DNA of 64,000 nt, taken from the NCBI GenBank assembly GCA_004799545.1, contig SSMU01000023.1, positions 248,001-312,000 on the forward strand, written 5' to 3'. Numbering within the stretch: the stretch's first letter is position 1; every line of letters starts with the position of its first letter. The stretch comes from Phenylobacterium sp. (GTDB taxonomy: Bacteria > Pseudomonadota > Alphaproteobacteria > Caulobacterales > Caulobacteraceae). Of the stretch, positions 57,791 through 64,000 are shown piece by piece. Below the pieces are notes generated by a model, which saw nothing but the letters and a program-made list of their open reading frames with translations, was not told the origin of the DNA and did not search any database. Both the position numbers and the translations under genes were made by a program.

Positions 57791-58213
57791 GTGCAGCAGG
57801 GTTTCTACTTCGACGAGCTGAGCCTGGGGCAGAGCGCCGAGCTGGTGCGCACCGTCGGCCCCCACGACCTGGAGGCCTTCGCCGAGGTCTCCGGCGACAG
57901 CAATCCCGTCCACCTGGACGAGGCCTACGCCAAGACCACCACCTTCGGCGGCCGCATCGCCCACGGCATGCTCTCGGCGGCCTATGTCTCGGCGGTGCTG
58001 GGGACCCGCCTGCCGGGCCCCGGCGCCATCTACCTCTCGCAGTCCCTGCGCTTCCGCCGCCCGGTCCGGATCGGCGACGAGGTGACGGCGCGCGCCACGG
58101 TCACGGCCCTGGACGAGAAGCGCGGCCAGGTCACCCTGGAGACCGTCTGCCTGGTGGCCGGCAAGACCGTCATGGACGGCGAGGCCCTGGTCATGGCGCC
58201 GAAACGCGGATGA
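57791..58213 (+). CDS. MaoC family (R)-enoyl-CoA hydratase
   Basis: A hot-dog-fold hydratase of 140 residues that would hydrate trans-2-enoyl-CoA to (R)-3-hydroxyacyl-CoA, the type called PhaJ when it feeds polyhydroxyalkanoate synthesis. The catalytic dyad is in FAEVSGDSNPVHLDEAYA (Asp and His), followed by FGGRIAHGMLSAAYVSAVLG, the typical strand-helix. Starts with GTG 57791. Its stop overlaps ribF by ATGA, so the two are co-transcribed. Confidence 0.9.
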   Translation: MQQGFYFDELSLGQSAELVRTVGPHDLEAFAEVSGDSNPVHLDEAYAKTTTFGGRIAHGMLSAAYVSAVLGTRLPGPGAIYLSQSLRFRRPVRIGDEVTARATVTALDEKRGQVTLETVCLVAGKTVMDGEALVMAPKRG

Positions 58214-59145
58214 GCAGGGTCCGGGTGATCCACGGCTGGACGCGCCTGCCGGCCAGCGACCGCGGCGCAGCCATCGCCATGGGCAACTTCGACGGCGTCC
58301 ACCGCGGCCACCAGAAGGTGATCGGACTGGCGGCGGAGGCGGCCAAGGCGCTGGGCGCGCCGCTGGGCGTCATCACCCTCGATCCGCATCCCCGCGTCTA
58401 CCACCGCCCGCACGAGCCCGCCTTCCAGCTGATGAAGCGCGATCAGCAGGCCCGCGCCCTGGAGTCCATGGGCGTCGAGATCCTCTACGTCCTGCCCTAC
58501 GCCGAGCTCGCCGATATCACCGACCGCGAGTTCGCCACCCAGGTGCTGCACGAGGGCCTGGGCGTGCGCCATGTGGCGCTCGGCTTCGACAATTCGTTCG
58601 GCAAGGACCGCACCGGCACGCCCGACACCATGCGCCAGTATGGCCAGGAGCTCGGCTTCGGCGTCTCGGTGGCCGAGGAGGTCACCGACCGCGACGGGGA
58701 GAAGTTCTCCTCCACCTCCATCCGCGAGGCGCTGCGCGACGGCCACCCGGAGGAGGCCGCACGGATCCTCGGCCGGCCGTTCGCCATCGAGGGCGTGGTG
58801 GTGCGTGGCCGCCAGCTGGGCCGCAAGCTGGGCTATCCCACCGCCAACGTCGGCCTCGCCGACTACGTGATCCCGAAGTTCGGCGTCTACGCCACCCGCA
58901 CCCGCCTGCCCGACGGCCGCAAGCTGCCCGGCGTCGCCAACATTGGGGTCAACCCGACCATCGAGGGGACTATCGAGCCGCGCCTCGAGGTCTGGCTGTT
59001 CGACTTCGACGAGGACATCTACGACCAGGTCATCGAGACCGACCTCGTCGCCTTCCTCCGCCCCGAACTGAAGTTCGCCGGCCTCGACGAGATGACCGTC
59101 CAGGTGCTCAAGGACGCGGAGCAGGCGCGGAAGATCCTCTCCTAG
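58210..59145 (+). CDS. ribF: Bifunctional riboflavin kinase/FAD synthetase
   Basis: Makes FMN from riboflavin and ATP, then FAD from FMN and ATP. A 311-residue protein. The N-terminal nucleotidyltransferase domain has AIAMGNFDGVHRGHQKVIG (GxFDGxHxGH) and the ISSTSIRE-type motif (FSSTSIREAL). The C-terminal kinase domain has VVVRGRQLGRKLGYPTANVG and VANIGVNPTIEG. The length and both signatures are standard. It overlaps maoC by ATGA at its start. Confidence 0.96.
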   Translation: MSRVRVIHGWTRLPASDRGAAIAMGNFDGVHRGHQKVIGLAAEAAKALGAPLGVITLDPHPRVYHRPHEPAFQLMKRDQQARALESMGVEILYVLPYAELADITDREFATQVLHEGLGVRHVALGFDNSFGKDRTGTPDTMRQYGQELGFGVSVAEEVTDRDGEKFSSTSIREALRDGHPEEAARILGRPFAIEGVVVRGRQLGRKLGYPTANVGLADYVIPKFGVYATRTRLPDGRKLPGVANIGVNPTIEGTIEPRLEVWLFDFDEDIYDQVIETDLVAFLRPELKFAGLDEMTVQVLKDAEQARKILS

Positions 59146-59314
59146 AAGCCCACGCTTGGGTTCCGGGCGCGCCTCTGTTAGAGCCTCGCCGATGACTTCG
59201 GTTCGGAAAACCCTGCGAATTATCCGCCCGGCGTGACGCCGCCGGACGGGATCGTTCCAGCGCGCGCCGGGTCCATCCCGCACCCCTGAATTCCGAGCCA
59301 AGCTGGAAAGTCCT

Positions 59315-62235
<2,921 letters not shown>

Positions 62236-62239
<4 letters not shown>

Positions 62240-62721
62240 ACCAAGTGAGCAAGTACGGCTGGAGCGCCTATGGCCTGGCCGCAGCGATCATCCTCCTCGA
62301 TCAGGTCACCAAATACTGGGTGGTCAGTGTCCTGCGGCTGGAGGAGGTGGGCACCGTGCCGGTGGCCGGTCCCCTGCACCTCACCTGGGTGATGAACCCC
62401 GGGGTCAGCTTCGGTTTCCTCAGGGCCAACCACGACATCGCCCGCTGGGGGCTGGTGGCCTTCTCGCTGATCGTGGCGGTGATGATCGTCTATTGGGCCA
62501 GGCGGTCGCACCGGCCGCTGCAGGCGCTGGGCTACGGCCTGATCGCCGGCGGCGCGGTGGGCAACGCCATCGACCGCGCCCGGCTGGGCTTCGTGGTCGA
62601 CTTCATCGACGTGCAGCGCCTGGGCTTCTTCCCCTGGGTGTTCAACGTGGCCGACAGCGCCATCACCGTGGGCGTCATCGCCCTGCTGCTCGACAGCCTG
62701 CGGCGAGAACACGCCGTCTAG
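62236..62721 (+). CDS. lspA: Lipoprotein signal peptidase (signal peptidase II)
   Basis: An inner-membrane aspartic protease that removes the signal peptide from prolipoproteins after diacylglyceryl addition. A 161-residue protein with four membrane helices. The signatures LDQVTKYWV, MNPGVSFGFL, GGAVGNAIDRARLGFVVDFID and FNVADSAITVG are present, with catalytic Asp residues in the last two. It overlaps ileS by ATGA, the usual gene pairing in Proteobacteria. Confidence 0.97.
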
Positions 62722-62797
62722 CCCCGTTGGCGTTGGAGACGGGATGGGTTATCCAACTATCCGCGGTCGGGGGCGGCCCTAGGAGTTCTTAAGGTTC

Positions 62798-63352
62798 ATG
62801 AGCGTCAGCAAAGTGATCGCGGCGTCCGCGTTGCTCGCGGGCATCGGCCTGGCGGGTTGCCAGTCGACCCAGCAAGCGCTCGGGATGACCAAGGTGACCC
62901 CCGACGAATTCCGCGTCGTCACCAAGGCGCCCCTGGTGGTGCCGCCCGACTACGCCCTGCGTCCGCCGGCGCCCGGCAAGCCGCGTCCGCAGGAGCTGCA
63001 GCCGGAAAGCGCCGCGCGCCTGGCCCTGCTGGGCCAGCGTGAGGGCGAGGCCCGCTCCGACGGCGAGAAGATGCTGGTCGCCAAGGCCGGCGGCGAGAAG
63101 GCCGATCCCTTGATCCGCTATGTGGTCGACGACGAGTTCGGCGACGTGGCGCACAAGGAGAAGAGCTTCGCCGACCGCGTGATGTTCTGGCGCGCCGCCA
63201 AGGCCCCCAATGACGCCGCCGCCAGCGGCGCCGACACCGCGGCCCCCGTCGACGCGGCCTCCGAGGCCGACCGCATCGCCAAGCTCACCGGCGGCAAGGA
63301 CATCATCATCTCCCGCGAAGGCCCGCGGAAGATCAAGCTGCCGGGGCTCTAG
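62798..63352 (+). CDS. BamF-type (DUF3035) lipoprotein
   Basis: An outer-membrane lipoprotein of 184 residues. Lipobox GLAGC at about residues 16-20 follows a hydrophobic signal. DUF3035 marks are MTKVTPDEFRVVTKAPLVVPPDYALRPPAPG at the N-terminus, then a long Ala-rich, disordered tail. DUF3035 is the family I recall as BamF, an alphaproteobacterial accessory subunit of the outer-membrane assembly complex. It lies after lspA, so lipoprotein processing and a lipoprotein are neighbours. The start ATG 62798 follows AAGG. Confidence 0.85.
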   Translation: MSVSKVIAASALLAGIGLAGCQSTQQALGMTKVTPDEFRVVTKAPLVVPPDYALRPPAPGKPRPQELQPESAARLALLGQREGEARSDGEKMLVAKAGGEKADPLIRYVVDDEFGDVAHKEKSFADRVMFWRAAKAPNDAAASGADTAAPVDAASEADRIAKLTGGKDIIISREGPRKIKLPGL

Positions 63353-63354
63353 GC

Positions 63355-64000
63355 CTACTCTTCCCCCGGCGTCTTCACCGTGAAGCCCTGGCTGCGCAGG
63401 CGGTCGAGGACGCCGCCCTGGCTGAGCAGGGGCCGCAGCTGCACCACGGCGATGGCGTGGCCCGGCCGCTTCAGGGCCTGTTCGATCTCCGCCACCTCGT
63501 CGGCCTTGGCGCGGCCGTCGAAGGCCGCCGCGCCGGGCACCAGGGCGATGCAGCGCTCGTAGGTGCGCTCGTTCTCCAGGGCCCCGGCCGTATCGCCGTC
63601 GGCCCAGGCCTTGGCGGCGGCCAGCGTCCCGCCGGGCCCCGCCCGCACCTGGCCCATCACCTCCTCCAGGCAGCCGCGCCCGGCCTCTGGCGGGGTGCGC
63701 AGCACCGCCCCCAGCTGCGGAGCGATGTCGTAGCTCTTCTGCCAGATCGGCACGTGCGCCTGCTGGGTCAGGCCCTTGATCAGCTTCATCGGGTCGGTGT
63801 TGGTGAGCCCGGTCCGGTCGCGATAGTCGGTGATCAGCAGCAGGGCCGCGGCCAGCGGGTTCTTCGTCCCATAGCGCCTGGCCGGCTGGCCCAGGCGTGT
63901 GCGGGCGTCGACAAAGCGGGCCTTGGCCGGTCCGTCCAGGGTCTCCTCGAACGGCGTCGAGGACTTCAGCCGCAGGTAGTTCCAGGCCGCGCCCAGGGAG
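63355..64000 (-). CDS. TraB/GumN family protein, partial at window edge
   Basis: The frame runs open through the right edge (upstream N-terminal part missing), so only the C-terminal about 215 residues are seen. Recognisable parts are FEETLDGPAKARFVDAR, TDYRDRTGLTNTDPMKLIKG and GHAIAVVQLRPLLSQGGVLDRLRSQGF; the final block is the conserved end of the TraB/GumN fold, a domain with metal-dependent protease-like ancestry. Many members are secreted or periplasmic with unknown role. It converges on the BamF gene with only two bases between the stops. Confidence 0.78.
   Translation of the reverse strand, partial: SLGAAWNYLRLKSSTPFEETLDGPAKARFVDARTRLGQPARRYGTKNPLAAALLLITDYRDRTGLTNTDPMKLIKGLTQQAHVPIWQKSYDIAPQLGAVLRTPPEAGRGCLEEVMGQVRAGPGGTLAAAKAWADGDTAGALENERTYERCIALVPGAAAFDGRAKADEVAEIEQALKRPGHAIAVVQLRPLLSQGGVLDRLRSQGFTVKTPGEE

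Noticed and set aside
59146-59314. T-box or other leader control before ileS
   Set aside because: No stem I or antiterminator sequence was found; T-boxes are not expected in alphaproteobacteria. Only a weak GC hairpin is present.

Overview
This window reads as chromosome of a high-GC alphaproteobacterium of the Caulobacterales, most likely a Caulobacter or Phenylobacterium relative. Pointers are close homologues of Caulobacter cell-cycle and polarity proteins (TacA with Asp54, CpdR with Asp51, a GapR-type DUF2312 protein, a TipF-type degenerate EAL protein), a Caulobacter-style MotA, a DUF3035/BamF lipoprotein and frequent TonB-linked genes. No phage, CRISPR array, rRNA or transposase was seen; the content is core chromosome with a few accessory blocks and several intergenic palindromic repeats.

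Layout. 0-9.9 kb: TacA-like sigma-54 activator; a divergent MarR/FMN-reductase pair with two matching operators; GapR plus a translationally coupled basic protein; FolE; an EamA transporter; a HAD phosphatase; ribosomal protein L36; a lytic transglycosylase read from an apparently leaderless promoter; an MFS pump. 10-17.2 kb: MotA, an Ala-rich lipoprotein, MnmC, small conserved proteins, an autoregulated membrane-protein/XRE pair, an alpha/beta hydrolase, tRNA-Val(GAC), CpdR and an N-formylglutamate amidohydrolase. 17.2-23.1 kb: a surface-signalling cluster (STN-type TonB receptor, FecI-like sigma, FecR-like anti-sigma) continued by a Cys-based phosphatase, a 2OG-Fe(II) oxygenase and a small membrane protein. 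23.1-23.5 kb: the only long gene-free stretch, holding a strong candidate for a minus-strand small RNA with anti-Shine-Dalgarno motifs.

23.5-35.3 kb: TypA, then metabolic and regulatory singles, an M20 peptidase, a ClpP-like protein whose catalytic Asp is Asn, and a GH13 glucosidase. 35.3-44.7 kb: a 118-bp repeat, oxidoreductases, a Rieske oxygenase, a YkuD L,D-transpeptidase divergent from a VanY-like carboxypeptidase, an acyl-CoA dehydrogenase resembling methylsuccinyl-CoA dehydrogenase, and two TetR regulators. 44.9-52.8 kb: cobalamin adenosyltransferase, EtfBA and 3-hydroxybutyryl-CoA dehydrogenase, with a block of two paralogous LysR genes, a DUF4242 protein and a GlxA-type regulator lying between etfA and hbd. 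53-64 kb: a Baeyer-Villiger-type monooxygenase, TipF-like protein, HAD hydrolase, MaoC, RibF, IleS, LspA, a BamF-like lipoprotein and a TraB/GumN protein cut by the window edge.

Functional themes are cell-cycle and polarity control, envelope and peptidoglycan remodelling, iron-type surface signalling, and C4 acyl-CoA metabolism (Etf, Hbd, MaoC, Mcd-like dehydrogenase, adenosylcobalamin supply), which would fit an ethylmalonyl-CoA or polyhydroxybutyrate context but does not prove one. The most interesting unexplained elements are the small RNA candidate at 23162-23248, the 118-bp CTAG-bounded repeat found twice, the start problem of the FMN reductase, and the composition of the FecIR cluster.
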